Below, one piece after another: positions 1 through 7,421 of a stretch of 33,588 nt of DNA. The notes below the pieces were generated by a model, which saw nothing but the letters and a program-made list of their open reading frames with translations, did no database searches and had not been told where the DNA came from. Position 1 is the first letter of the stretch. Every line of letters begins with the position of its first letter. The stretch spans positions 1 through 33,588 of the forward strand of contig JAQXJH010000051.1 in NCBI GenBank assembly GCA_029008595.1, in the 5' to 3' direction. Source of the DNA: Bacillota bacterium (lineage in GTDB: Bacteria > Bacillota > Clostridia > Oscillospirales > Acutalibacteraceae). The position numbers and the translations under genes were made by a program.

Positions 1-20
1 CGAACGCATCCAAAGTAAAA

Positions 21-60
21 CAGGAGTAGCACCGCTGACGCTGCGCCACTCCTGGTAAAA
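21..60 (-). terminator. Imperfect inverted repeat, possible terminator
   Basis: CAGGAGT at 21-27 pairs with ACTCCTG at 48-54, and the pairing extends inward through two A-C mismatches. Read on the minus strand, the stem is followed by TTTTA, so it could end a minus-strand transcript arriving from the right, although no minus-strand gene is seen here. Apart from this and the repeat at 100-144, bases 1-303 hold no convincing gene; in particular there is no small antitoxin frame ahead of mazF. The stem is clear, its role is a guess. Confidence 0.3.
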
Positions 61-99
61 CCGAATATTCCTGCATAGGGGCTCTTTTTTGTGCTGTCT

Positions 100-144
100 A
101 CACAATCTGGGGCGGTTCACTTAGCCGGGGGATCTTTATTGTGT
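100..144. repeat. Left copy of a 22-bp terminator-derived repeat
   Basis: Bases 120-141 are identical to 7784-7805, which form the right arm and loop of the terminator beside tRNA-Ser. Here the matching left arm is absent: the outer pairs ACACAAT (100-106) and ATTGTGT (138-144) could still close, but the sequence between them on the left is G-rich and cannot pair with the G-rich right arm. It looks like a broken hairpin or a rearrangement scar. No gene overlaps it. Confidence 0.5.
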
Positions 145-303
145 TTGCAGAACCTTTGCGGCTCTGCAGCATTGCTTTGTCATTTTTTCGCTCCGTGAAT
201 ATGATGAAATAAAGAAATGCGGAAACGCTGAATATTTTGAAAAAACAAAGGCAACACTATTTTTGTCAGATGACAGAATAGCTTTTACGGAGCGTGAGTG
301 ATC

Positions 304-666
304 GTGATCGTACACAGAGGAGATATTTATTACGCCGATCTGAGTCCTGTTGTCGGTTCCGAACAGGGAGGCGTGCGCCCGGTACTGATTATTCAGAATG
401 ATATCGGAAACAGGTACAGCCCAACCGTGATCGCGGCTGCGATCACGAGCCAGCGGGATAAGGCAAAGCTGCCCACCCATATTCAGCTCAGCTGCGGCAC
501 CAGCGGGCTGGCGAAGGAATCCATCGTTTTGCTGGAGCAGATCCGTACGCTTGACAAGCGGCGTCTCCGCGAATGTATGGGAACGCTGGACAGCAAATCC
601 ATGCAGCTGGTCAACAAGGCGCTTTCGGTCAGTTTTGGACTTGATCCGTCGCGCAGAACCATCTGA
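304..666 (+). CDS. mazF: MazF/NdoA-type mRNA interferase toxin
   Basis: A PemK/MazF-family endoribonuclease that cleaves mRNA at short sequence motifs. The protein is 120 residues, close to the 116 of B. subtilis NdoA, and nearly matches it across the N-terminal half (RGDIYYADLSPVVGSEQGG, then RPVLIIQND). The residues known to act in catalysis fall at Arg25 and Thr48 if GTG at 304 is the start, which is why I prefer it to GTG at 298; GGAG at 289-292 could serve either. The usual antitoxin gene (mazE/ndoAI) is not immediately upstream, so the toxin is orphan within this window. In many Firmicutes the gene lies near alr and sigB-type genes; here it precedes coat-type genes. Family assignment is very secure; the control of the toxin is unknown. 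Confidence 0.93.
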   Translation: MIVHRGDIYYADLSPVVGSEQGGVRPVLIIQNDIGNRYSPTVIAAAITSQRDKAKLPTHIQLSCGTSGLAKESIVLLEQIRTLDKRRLRECMGTLDSKSMQLVNKALSVSFGLDPSRRTI

Positions 667-711
667 GGGCTACATAGACCTTGCGTCTGCCCGAAGAAAA
701 GGAGATTTGCC

Positions 712-903
712 ATGACAGAACTGACGGAAGAAGAATTGCATCTGATCGAAGACCGCATCAATCAGGAACTGCTGATGATTCAAAAATGCCGGATGTATGC
801 GGCGCAGGCGGAAGATCCGCAGGTGAAAGCAAAATGCGAGCAGCTTGCCGGAATGCACCGGATCCATTGCGAACGAATGCTGCGTTGTCTGGATCAGCCG
901 TGA
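712..903 (+). CDS. Small helical protein, likely coat-associated
   Basis: A 63-residue, highly charged, probably all-helical protein with no signal peptide or membrane segment. AGGAG at 700-704 sits 7 bases before the ATG, so translation is likely. It contains three scattered Cys and several His/Met residues. I do not recognise a named family, but its helical pattern and its place 50 bases before a CotF-type gene suggest a companion in the spore coat or a half-size ferritin-like helical bundle. That role is inferred only from position and composition. Confidence 0.6.
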   Translation: MTELTEEELHLIEDRINQELLMIQKCRMYAAQAEDPQVKAKCEQLAGMHRIHCERMLRCLDQP

Positions 904-953
904 CGGCAGCAAAAAACTGCGCATGGGACAGCAACAGAAAAGGGAGAATTCCG

Positions 954-1238
954 TTGTATCAACTTACAGATCAGGAAATTTTAGCGGATTTGCTTTTGGC
1001 GCAGTCATCGCTTGCCGAACAATATGGGGCGGCTGCGCTGAGCAGCATGCATGCCGCAGTTCGCAATGCGATGCTTGAACAGATGAATGAGGAGCACCGT
1101 CTGCATGCTGCCGTTGCCGGGATGCTTGAACAAAGGGGATACGGCCGGATGCGCACGGCAGATCAAAAAGAAATCGAACAGATCAGGGAAACGCTGAAAC
1201 AGCTGCTTTCGGCCCGGCACGGAATCTGGGGTTCCTGA
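954..1238 (+). CDS. CotF-like spore coat protein
   Basis: A 94-residue protein resembling the Coat F domain (PF07875): it begins with LTDQEILADLL, continues with a helical stretch containing LAEQYGAAAL, and then shows an N-E-E-H segment and a C-terminal helix around RGYGRM, as in ferritin-like two-helix coat proteins. The start is TTG at 954, chosen because AGGGAG at 941-946 lies 7 bases upstream; the longer open frame from 681 runs through the previous gene in another frame and is spurious. It probably forms a pair with the 63-residue protein before it. A strong inverted-repeat terminator follows directly. CotF-type proteins are spore coat components in Bacillus and Clostridia; localisation here is inferred from the family. 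Confidence 0.75.
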   Translation: MYQLTDQEILADLLLAQSSLAEQYGAAALSSMHAAVRNAMLEQMNEEHRLHAAVAGMLEQRGYGRMRTADQKEIEQIRETLKQLLSARHGIWGS

Positions 1239-1243
1239 TGATG

Positions 1244-1282
1244 ATCCTGCGGAAGAAAATTTTCTTCCACAGGATTTATTTT
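1244..1282 (+). terminator. Rho-independent terminator after the coat-type genes
   Basis: Bases 1244-1275 form a near-perfect palindrome (ATCCTG, one C/A mismatch, GGAAGAAAA and its complement) followed by a T-rich tract ending TTTTTCT. It separates the coat genes from the spoIIGA promoter only a few bases downstream. Confidence 0.75.
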
Positions 1283-1289
1283 TCTGAAT

Positions 1290-1323
1290 TTGACATAAAT
1301 TCACCGGATGCTCCGCATATAAT
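1290..1323 (+). promoter_or_regulatory. spoIIG-type promoter with 22-bp spacer
   Basis: A consensus -35 TTGACA (1290-1295) and consensus -10 TATAAT (1318-1323) are separated by exactly 22 bp. The spoIIG promoter of B. subtilis is known for the same over-long spacing, which makes RNA polymerase dependent on Spo0A~P. The -35 overlaps TTTGACA (1289-1295), a 6-of-7 match to the Spo0A box TTCGNCA. Position just ahead of spoIIGA supports the call. Spo0A binding is inferred. Confidence 0.75.
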
Positions 1324-1386
1324 TAAAAAAGATTCGGGGAAAGGACAACAGGATGCCGGGTCGCTTGCAGGAATGGGGGTGTTTTG

Positions 1387-2319
1387 GTGACGGTGATCTA
1401 TCTGGATGTGCTGATCGGACTGAACTGGATCATTGATTATTTTCTGCTGCTCGCTGCAGCGCATCTGCTTTCAAGAAAAGTCCGGCGCTGGCGTATTGTA
1501 CTGGGGGCAGCGCTGGGAGGGGCGGCCTCTGCAATGGTGCTGATTCCGGACATCAACGGGCTGCTCTCGTTTTTGATGCATACTGCTGCGGCGGCGCTGA
1601 TGGTGCTGATTACATATGAATTTCAGTCCGTCCGTCTGTTTTTCAAAACGCTGCTTTGCTTTTACGCCGTCAGTTTCTCTTTTTCCGGGATCATGTACGC
1701 CGTCTGGTACGCTGCTGCACCGCAGGGGATGATCTGGCGGTGCGGTGTGGTATATTTCGATATCTCGCCGCTGCTTCTGATCCTGCTGACGGTTTTCTGT
1801 TATCTGCTCCTGATCCTGCTGCAAAAACTGGTTGGACGGAAGGAAGCTCCGGAAAAATTCTTTTCTGTGGAAATTACGATTGGCGAACAGACAGCGGAAT
1901 TCCGGGCAATGCTGGATACCGGCAATGCGTTGGTGGAGCGGATGTCCGGCGCACCGGTCATCGTGGCAGAATATGATGCCGTACAAAGTCTGATTCCGGA
2001 AGAACTGCAGAAGATTTATGCCGCAGGCGAAGTAGAGCGGATCGACATTCTGGAACGATCCGGCTGGGAAAAACGCTTCCGGGTGATTCCGTTTGCCAGT
2101 GTGGGAGCGCAGAGCCTGTTACCGGCTTTTTTTCCGGACAAGATCACATTGGAAAAAGGAGAAGTTGTCCGGTCGTGCGTGGCGGTCTGCCCGCAAAAGC
2201 TTTCCTCCGGTCTTTATCATGCGCTTGTGCCTTCCGTGCTGGTGGAAACAGTTCAGCTGCAGACAAAAAAGAAAAAGCGGAAAACCGCTGCAAAACATCA
2301 AAGAAATCAGATGCAGTGA
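1387..2319 (+). CDS. spoIIGA: SpoIIGA, pro-sigma-E processing protease
   Basis: A membrane aspartic protease that removes the pro-sequence of sigma-E in the mother cell after septation. The first ~150 residues hold about five hydrophobic membrane segments; the cytoplasmic half contains the catalytic Asp-Thr-Gly triad in the motif AMLDTGNAL (Asp177 counted from GTG at 1387). Length of 310 residues is typical. The start is GTG 1387, 7 bases after GGGGG at 1375-1379; TTG at 1384 would be too close. The stop lies 16 bases before sigE, so the two are cotranscribed as in other endospore formers, from the 22-bp-spacer promoter at 1290. The C-terminal tail is Lys-rich. Confidence 0.96.
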   Translation: MTVIYLDVLIGLNWIIDYFLLLAAAHLLSRKVRRWRIVLGAALGGAASAMVLIPDINGLLSFLMHTAAAALMVLITYEFQSVRLFFKTLLCFYAVSFSFSGIMYAVWYAAAPQGMIWRCGVVYFDISPLLLILLTVFCYLLLILLQKLVGRKEAPEKFFSVEITIGEQTAEFRAMLDTGNALVERMSGAPVIVAEYDAVQSLIPEELQKIYAAGEVERIDILERSGWEKRFRVIPFASVGAQSLLPAFFPDKITLEKGEVVRSCVAVCPQKLSSGLYHALVPSVLVETVQLQTKKKKRKTAAKHQRNQMQ

Positions 2320-2335
2320 AAGGATGGTCGTTGTT

Positions 2336-3061
2336 ATGTTACGGTTCCTGCGAAAATGGCTGATGCGTTGGAAAATGCTCCTGATGCGGCGGATCGGGCA
2401 AAAAATACCCGGTGAGCTTTATTACATCAATGGCTCTGAAACGCTGCCGGCGCCGCTGTCCGCAGAGGAAGAAGCCGCTCTGATGAACAGGATTCTGAAC
2501 GGTGATGAAAGTGCGCGTGAACCTTTGATTACACATAATCTGCGACTGGTGGTTTATATTGCCAGAAAATTTGAAACGCGTGTTGCAAATGTGGAAGATC
2601 TGATCTCAATCGGTACCATCGGACTGATCAAAGCGGTGAGAACCTTCTGCCCGGAACGGAATATCAAGCTTGCAACCTATGCTTCCCGCTGCATCGAAAA
2701 CGAGATTCTGATGTTTCTGCGAAAAAGCGCACAGTACAAAAACGATCTTTCCATTGATGAACCGCTGAATATCGATTGGGACGGAAACGAGCTGCTGCTT
2801 TCGGATGTTTTGGGCAGCGAGCCGGATACGGTTGGAAGAAACATTGAAAGCGAAGCAGAACGCGACCTTTTGATGGAAGCCGTACACCGGCTTTCTCCCC
2901 GGGAACAACGTATTATGGAGCTGAGGTTCGGGCTTGGCGGCGCAGCGGAACACACACAGAAAGAAGTTGCCGATATTCTCGGCATTTCTCAGTCTTATAT
3001 CTCAAGGCTGGAAAAGCGGATCATCAGCCGCCTGAAAAAAGATCTTGAACGGGTAGGGTAG
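2336..3061 (+). CDS. sigE: RNA polymerase sigma-E, mother-cell sporulation factor
   Basis: Early mother-cell sigma factor, made as an inactive precursor. The 241-residue product matches B. subtilis SigE closely over region 2 ([16 protein letters not shown]-like segment, [15 protein letters not shown]) and region 4 ([20 protein letters not shown], the helix-turn-helix). The N-terminal ~27 residues are basic and hydrophobic, the pro-sequence that tethers it to membrane until SpoIIGA cuts near [13 protein letters not shown] at 2336 is chosen because AGGA at 2321-2324 lies 11 bases before it, overlapping the end of spoIIGA; the open frame upstream of it is only a shadow inside spoIIGA. Unlike the usual order, sigG downstream is on the opposite strand. 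Confidence 0.97.
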   Translation: MLRFLRKWLMRWKMLLMRRIGQKIPGELYYINGSETLPAPLSAEEEAALMNRILNGDESAREPLITHNLRLVVYIARKFETRVANVEDLISIGTIGLIKAVRTFCPERNIKLATYASRCIENEILMFLRKSAQYKNDLSIDEPLNIDWDGNELLLSDVLGSEPDTVGRNIESEAERDLLMEAVHRLSPREQRIMELRFGLGGAAEHTQKEVADILGISQSYISRLEKRIISRLKKDLERVG

Positions 3062-3079
3062 GGGCGGCAGAACTGTGAT

Positions 3080-3850
3080 TTACAGCTGCTTTTTGATGCG
3101 ATCCAGAGCGCCTTTTTCAAGCCGGGAAACCTGAGCCTGCGAGATTCCGATCTCCTCGGCGACCTCCATCTGTGTTTTGCCTTGAAAAAAGCGCAAAGTA
3201 AGAATGCGTTTTTCTCTGCTGTTTAACTTTGCGATCGCTTCCCGCAATGCAAGTTCTTCCAGCCAATTGCTGTCGTCATTTTTGTCGCCGATCTGATCCA
3301 TCACATAAATCGCATCTCCGCCGTCGGAATAGACCGGTTCGAAGAGCGAAACAGGATCAACGATCGCCTCCAGAGCCATCACAACGTCTTCTTTTGGCAG
3401 CGACAGTTCTTTGGCGATTTCTTCCACCAGAGGCTCGCGCCCGTTTTTTACGGTCAGGCGTTCTTTGACCTGCATAGCCTTATAGGCGATATCGCGAAGC
3501 GAGCGGCTGACGCGGATGGAATTGTTGTCTCTCAGATACCGGCGGATCTCTCCGATGATCATCGGGACGGCGTAAGTGGAAAAACGGACGTTTTGTGAAA
3601 TATCAAAATTGTCGATCGCCTTGATCAGACCGATGCAGCCGACCTGAAACAGATCATCCATGTTTTCGCCGCGGTTTGTGAACCGTTGGATCACGCTCAA
3701 TACCAGACGCAGATTTCCGGAGATCAGCTTTTCCCGCGCCTGGCGGTCGCCTGTATGCATTTTTTGCATCAGCTCTATTTTTTGCGCTTCGGTCAGAACC
3801 GTCAGCTTCGATGTATTGACGCCGCAGATCTCCACTTTATTGTATTGCAT
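3080..3850 (-). CDS. sigG: RNA polymerase sigma-G, forespore sporulation factor
   Basis: Late forespore sigma factor. The 256-residue product carries the diagnostic N-terminus NKVEICGVNTSKL, region 2 with DDLFQVGCIGLIKAIDNF and RFSTYAVPMIIGEIRRYL, region 3 around IRVSRSLRDIAYKA, and region 4 with GKTQMEVAEEIGISQAQVSR. ATG 3850 is preferred over the adjacent ATG 3853 because GGAGG is 7 bases upstream and the protein then begins as in relatives. It is convergent with sigE: only 18 bases separate the two stop codons and no terminator lies between them. In most endospore formers spoIIGA, sigE and sigG run in the same direction, so an inversion is likely. A sigma-F/G-type promoter lies just upstream (3888-3917). 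Confidence 0.97.
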   Translation of the reverse strand: MQYNKVEICGVNTSKLTVLTEAQKIELMQKMHTGDRQAREKLISGNLRLVLSVIQRFTNRGENMDDLFQVGCIGLIKAIDNFDISQNVRFSTYAVPMIIGEIRRYLRDNNSIRVSRSLRDIAYKAMQVKERLTVKNGREPLVEEIAKELSLPKEDVVMALEAIVDPVSLFEPVYSDGGDAIYVMDQIGDKNDDSNWLEELALREAIAKLNSREKRILTLRFFQGKTQMEVAEEIGISQAQVSRLEKGALDRIKKQL

Positions 3851-3887
3851 CATGATTCCTCCGTTTTCACTGCAGAAGTGACAAACA

Positions 3888-3917
3888 CAGTATTCCCCTG
3901 CGGAGAAAGCGGTATAC
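3888..3917 (-). promoter_or_regulatory. Sigma-F/sigma-G type promoter of sigG
   Basis: On the minus strand GTATA (3917-3913) is followed after 15 bases by GGGAATACTG (3897-3888). The consensus for sigma-F/G is GYATA and GGNNANANTW; all conserved positions match except the last. The -10 lies about 37 bases before the sigG start, fitting the known control of sigG by sigma-F and by itself. Confidence 0.6.
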
Positions 3918-3930
3918 GAAAGGCAGAAGA

Positions 3931-3959
3931 AAAAGCCTGACGATTTTCATCAGGCTTTT
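3931..3959 (-). terminator. Terminator downstream of the AraC-type gene
   Basis: AAAAGCCTGA (3931-3940) pairs perfectly with TCAGGCTTTT (3950-3959) over a 9-base loop. On the minus strand the stem ends in TTTTTCTTCT. It insulates sigG from the regulator gene to its right. The ~135 bases between it and that gene hold no supported gene. Confidence 0.85.
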
Positions 3960-4094
3960 GTCTTATCATTTTTCATTGTTTTCTTCAAAAAAGGCCGGAA
4001 AGCGTCGTGCCTGAAAACAGGATGATGGACGTGCGCACGGCCTTCCGTGAAACTCAAACGCCGTGAAGAACCTCCGATTTTCTGAAGCCCTGCA

Positions 4095-4865
4095 TCAAAG
4101 ATGTGCTTTGCGGTATTGCTGCGGAGACTCTGAAAATTTGGCTTTAAACCGCCGGCTGAAATAGAATGCATCGGTAAATCCGCATTTTTCTGCTATCTGT
4201 GAAACCGGCATTTGTGTTTCCAACAACAGGCTGCGTGCAGATTCAAGCCGGAGCCCGATGATGTATTGTTTTGGAGAAGTACCCGTCACATTCCGGAAGG
4301 ACTGCAGAAAAAGGGTCTTTTTTACGCCGGCTCGGGCGGTCAGGTCTTCCAGCGTGAACGGATGGGACGGATCTTCGTGGATGTATTCCAGCACCTTCTT
4401 GATACGGGCCTGTTCTGCAGGAATGCTCTCCTGGTACAGAGCGGTGAAAATTTCACATAGTATTTGCTGAAGCAGAAGGTTTTGCCGCCACTGATACAGA
4501 TATGCCTTTTTCTGATAGACTCCGAGCAGATCTTTGAAAAGTGCCTCCAGCTGAGCGGCGGGTTTAATCTGCGCAAGATCCGGCAGCGGAAGTTGTTCCA
4601 TTTCTGCCGGCAGCGTAAAGTGGACACCGTAGAACTCCATGCATGGCTCCTGCGAAACGGAAAGGCTGTGCAGAACACCGGGCCGAAAACATACCAGATC
4701 ACCGGGCTGAATGGTCATCTGCTTATTTTCCAGAACGATATTTCCCTGTCCTTTCAGAACAAACACCAATTCGTAATTGGAAATGCGGCGCGGTGCGATC
4801 CCCCAGCCGCAATAGGTGGCCCTTCGCACCAGATAATCCAGAGTTACCTCAAAATGCTCCCACAT
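4095..4865 (-). CDS. AraC-family transcriptional regulator
   Basis: A 256-residue regulator with an N-terminal cupin-like sensor domain (ELVFVLKGQGNIVLE, then QPGDLVCFRPGVLHS around residues 35-75) and two C-terminal helix-turn-helix units, the second carrying the AraC signature IAEKCGFTDAFYFSRRFK followed by SPQQYR. ATG 4865 is chosen over 4889 because GGAGG (minus strand, 4876-4872) lies 6 bases upstream. A good sigma-A promoter precedes it. It diverges from a URO-D-family gene 130 bases away, so that gene is the natural target; the ligand cannot be told from sequence. Confidence 0.93.
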   Translation of the reverse strand: MWEHFEVTLDYLVRRATYCGWGIAPRRISNYELVFVLKGQGNIVLENKQMTIQPGDLVCFRPGVLHSLSVSQEPCMEFYGVHFTLPAEMEQLPLPDLAQIKPAAQLEALFKDLLGVYQKKAYLYQWRQNLLLQQILCEIFTALYQESIPAEQARIKKVLEYIHEDPSHPFTLEDLTARAGVKKTLFLQSFRNVTGTSPKQYIIGLRLESARSLLLETQMPVSQIAEKCGFTDAFYFSRRFKAKFSESPQQYRKAHL

Positions 4866-4898
4866 ACAGCGCCTCCAGAGCTTTATCATTCTGCGAAT

Positions 4899-4927
4899 AT
4901 AATAGCGGAATTTTGTCCATATTTCAA
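4899..4927 (-). promoter_or_regulatory. Sigma-A promoter of the AraC-type gene
   Basis: On the minus strand TTGAAA (4927-4922), 17-base spacer, TATTAT (4904-4899), 33 bases before the chosen start. The same interval must hold the control region of the divergent gene at 4996, for which I see only a weak match (TTGCGC, 16 bases, TAAACT). Confidence 0.65.
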
Positions 4928-4995
4928 CCGTTTCTTCATTGCGCTTTTTCTCGGTCCGGGTAAACTGAAAGAAGCGAAAGAAAGGAATGGGATTG

Positions 4996-6111
4996 ATGAT
5001 CTGGAACAGAGAACGCTACATCGCACATTGTAATTTTGAATTCACGGGCCGCGAGATGTTCTGCGAACTTTTCGGTCCGCTGATCGGACTGGAAGAGGAG
5101 TGGCGCAGACAGGGGGCCAGCGCAAAGGAAATCGCCATGACTGCCTTCGACTGGGATTATGTGCTGAGGGCAATGCTTGCAGGCAACTGTCAGGCGATGA
5201 CCGGCAATGAACCGAAGGTTTTGGAAGACACGCCGGAATATACCGTCTCTATTGACGAAATGGGACGCAAGATGAAGCTGTGCAAGCAAAGTGCGACCAT
5301 TCCGCTGCCAATGGAGTATCCCGTTCAGACAATGGATGATTGGCTGAAGATCAGGCACTGGTATGAATTCCGTGAGGATCGTATCGACCGGGAGAAACTG
5401 CTGGAGCAGAAGGCACTGCGTGACAAAGGTTATCTCATGATCCAGTCGGTTCCCGGCGGCTTTGACGAACCGCGCCAGTTGATGGGCGAAGAAGGGCTTT
5501 GTATTGCGGCTTACGAAGAACCGGAGCTCATTTCGGATATGCTGGAGACGATCGGAAACACATGCGTTCAGGTCATGGAACGGGTGGCAGATATTGTGCC
5601 GATTGACTGTTTGAGTATTCATGAAGATATGGCCGGAAAGTCCGGCCCGCTGTTCGGGCCGAAACAGGTCAGAGAATTTATGGAGCCGTATTACCGGAAA
5701 ATCTGGTCCTGCGCCAAAGCCCATGGCGCCGCTCTTTTCTCTCAGGACAGTGACGGAGATATGAACCCGATTGTGGATGTCATGCTGGACTGCGGTGTCA
5801 ACTGCATGTATCCGTGCGAGCCTGCAGCCGGGATGGATATTGTTGCACTTCGTAAAAAATACGGGAACAGGCTTTCCTTCAAAGGGGGAATCGACAAATT
5901 TGTTCTGCGTAAGGACTTTGACGCTATTCGTACCGAGTTGGAATACAAAATGTCGGCTCCTATGTTGGGAGGCGGCACGGTCTTCGCGATCGATCATCGT
6001 ATCCCCAACGGTGTACCTCTTGAAAATTATCGCTATTATGTAAAGACGGGACGGGAATTGCTGGGGCTTCCGCCCGTGAAAAACGAAGGATGGGGACGCA
6101 TGGCGTTCTGA
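4996..6111 (+). CDS. Uroporphyrinogen decarboxylase (URO-D) family protein
   Basis: A 371-residue TIM-barrel protein of the URO-D/MtaA-like superfamily, which includes heme-pathway decarboxylases and cobamide-dependent methyltransferases. Visible features: an N-terminal family-like segment (FTGREMFCELFGPLIG), a central DIVPIDCLSIHEDMAG segment, and a C-terminal half with SQDSDGDMNPIVDVMLDCGV and LSFKGGIDK, equivalent to the HSDG...GGID region of the family. Heme-pathway partners are absent nearby, and the solitary gene with a divergent AraC regulator points to a catabolic or methyl-transfer role instead of heme synthesis; this is inference. ATG 4996 is preferred over 4987 because AGGA at 4983-4986 is then 9 bases upstream. 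Bases 6112-6287 downstream hold no gene, only a weak 6-bp hairpin at 6191-6213. Confidence 0.85.
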   Translation: MIWNRERYIAHCNFEFTGREMFCELFGPLIGLEEEWRRQGASAKEIAMTAFDWDYVLRAMLAGNCQAMTGNEPKVLEDTPEYTVSIDEMGRKMKLCKQSATIPLPMEYPVQTMDDWLKIRHWYEFREDRIDREKLLEQKALRDKGYLMIQSVPGGFDEPRQLMGEEGLCIAAYEEPELISDMLETIGNTCVQVMERVADIVPIDCLSIHEDMAGKSGPLFGPKQVREFMEPYYRKIWSCAKAHGAALFSQDSDGDMNPIVDVMLDCGVNCMYPCEPAAGMDIVALRKKYGNRLSFKGGIDKFVLRKDFDAIRTELEYKMSAPMLGGGTVFAIDHRIPNGVPLENYRYYVKTGRELLGLPPVKNEGWGRMAF

Positions 6112-6287
6112 AACAGGACGCTCATGGTTTCTCCGCGGTTCATAAATTCCGGGATCATGCTGGCGCCGGATGAAGATGAGCTGTGACAAAACAGTTCTCA
6201 GGAGCAAAACTGTATTTTGCAGTCCGTTGTCAGACTGTCGCCGTCACAGGCGCAATGTTTTGCAAAGGGAGAAGGGAGCCGCTGCGG

Positions 6288-6796
6288 TCAGCGATAGGCT
6301 GCATAGCGGAAGTGGGGCATATCGACGCCTCTGTAATGCTTGATCCATGTGTCTTTTCTGATCATACCGTTCCTGACGGCCACCTTTTGCGAGGCGATGT
6401 TTGTATCTCTGATAATGGAACAGACCTTATCCGCTTTCAATACGTCAAACGCATACTTTTTGCAGGCGCGCGCCGCTTCAATCGCATATCCCTGATGCCA
6501 GTGAGACCGCTCAAACAGATAGCCGATCTCCAGCACCTCTTCGTTTTTCCATGGCTGATTGTCAGCCCGCATTGGCCGATCATTTCGTCCGTCTCCTTCA
6601 GAATGACCGCCCACAGACCAAAGCGCCATTTTTGATAGCGTGAAATTTGTCTGTTCAGCCATTCCTGCACTTCGGCATCACTGAATGCCCCTTCGTAAGC
6701 GTACATGGCTTTTTCATCCTGCAAAATTCTGCATAAAGACTGAAAATCCGCCTGATTCATTTCCCGCAAATACAATCTCTGTGTTTCAAGTATCAT
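6288..6796 (-). pseudogene. GNAT acetyltransferase, broken by a frameshift
   Basis: A RimJ/RimL-type N-acetyltransferase split over two frames. The N-terminal half starts at ATG 6796 (GAGG about 9 bases upstream) and reads MILETQRLYLREMNQADF through IGQCGLTI; near 6557-6559 one base appears to be missing and the homology resumes in the next frame with QPWKNEEVLEIGYLFE, the acetyl-CoA-binding region HWHQGYAIEAA and a normal C-terminus ending at 6288. Joined, the product would be about 169 residues, the usual size. It is the last of three minus-strand genes, 40 bases after the previous one. A sequencing error is the alternative to a true pseudogene. Confidence 0.8.
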
Positions 6797-6836
6797 TTTG
6801 TTTTACCTCACAATTACAAACAGAAGGGAAGGCAGC

Positions 6837-7376
6837 TTATTTGACGATACGCTGATATGTATTCCAGTCATAGATCTCGTACTGCTTTTGTGCGCCCAGT
6901 AATTTTGAAAACAACCCTTTCGGCTTTTTAATTTGCTGCAGTGCTTTTTGAAATCCGGGTGCTCCGAAGGTATCGTCATCATTGCTCCGATCAAAACATG
7001 CATCGGCGAGCCAGCGTTTTTTTCTGATCTCATTCAAAACGATCACGATCAGATGACCTTTTTGGATTTCTGAGATATTGCGGATCAGATCGTCTGCAAG
7101 CGTCACTTCATTGCAATCAAACAGTTCATAGCAAAAATCGCCGAAACGCAGTTCCTCAAAACGAAACGCATCTCCGGCAGCGTTGAACTGCAGTTCAATA
7201 TCTTTCTTGCCATTCTTGCTTTTTATGACCATGGCGACGACTTTGCAGGGTCTCGCGTTTTTGGTATAAGGAAACAGCGTCGCATGATGCCAATACTCTG
7301 CTTCATGATTAAATTCCTGTAATTCAAACGGAATCTTATTTTTCGATAACAACACTTTTGCTTCATCCAAAGTCAT
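6837..7376 (-). CDS. Uncharacterised soluble protein
   Basis: A 178-residue protein with no signal peptide or membrane segment. I do not recognise a named family. Visible features are a WHH near residue 30, a FRFEELRFGDFCYELFD segment, a cluster of acidic residues (SNDDDTFG), and a basic C-terminal part ending YEIYDWNTYQRIVK. ATG 7376 is preferred over TTG 7400, with GGTGA about 7 bases before it, though the site is weak. It lies between two damaged acetyltransferase genes in the same direction, so it probably belonged to the same transcription unit. Its frame is intact, but with no promoter seen it may be poorly expressed. Confidence 0.6.
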   Translation of the reverse strand: MTLDEAKVLLSKNKIPFELQEFNHEAEYWHHATLFPYTKNARPCKVVAMVIKSKNGKKDIELQFNAAGDAFRFEELRFGDFCYELFDCNEVTLADDLIRNISEIQKGHLIVIVLNEIRKKRWLADACFDRSNDDDTFGAPGFQKALQQIKKPKGLFSKLLGAQKQYEIYDWNTYQRIVK

Positions 7377-7421
7377 AGGATCATCACCAGTATCAATCAA
7401 ACTTTATAAACCGGAATTCTG

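Noticed and set aside
3950-4171. 73-codon minus-strand frame after the AraC gene
   Set aside because: It overlaps the AraC 3' end and runs into the terminator stem; no ribosome site and no conserved features.
4936-6207. 423-codon minus-strand frame opposite the URO-D gene
   Set aside because: Shadow of the plus-strand gene with its clear family motifs and ribosome site.
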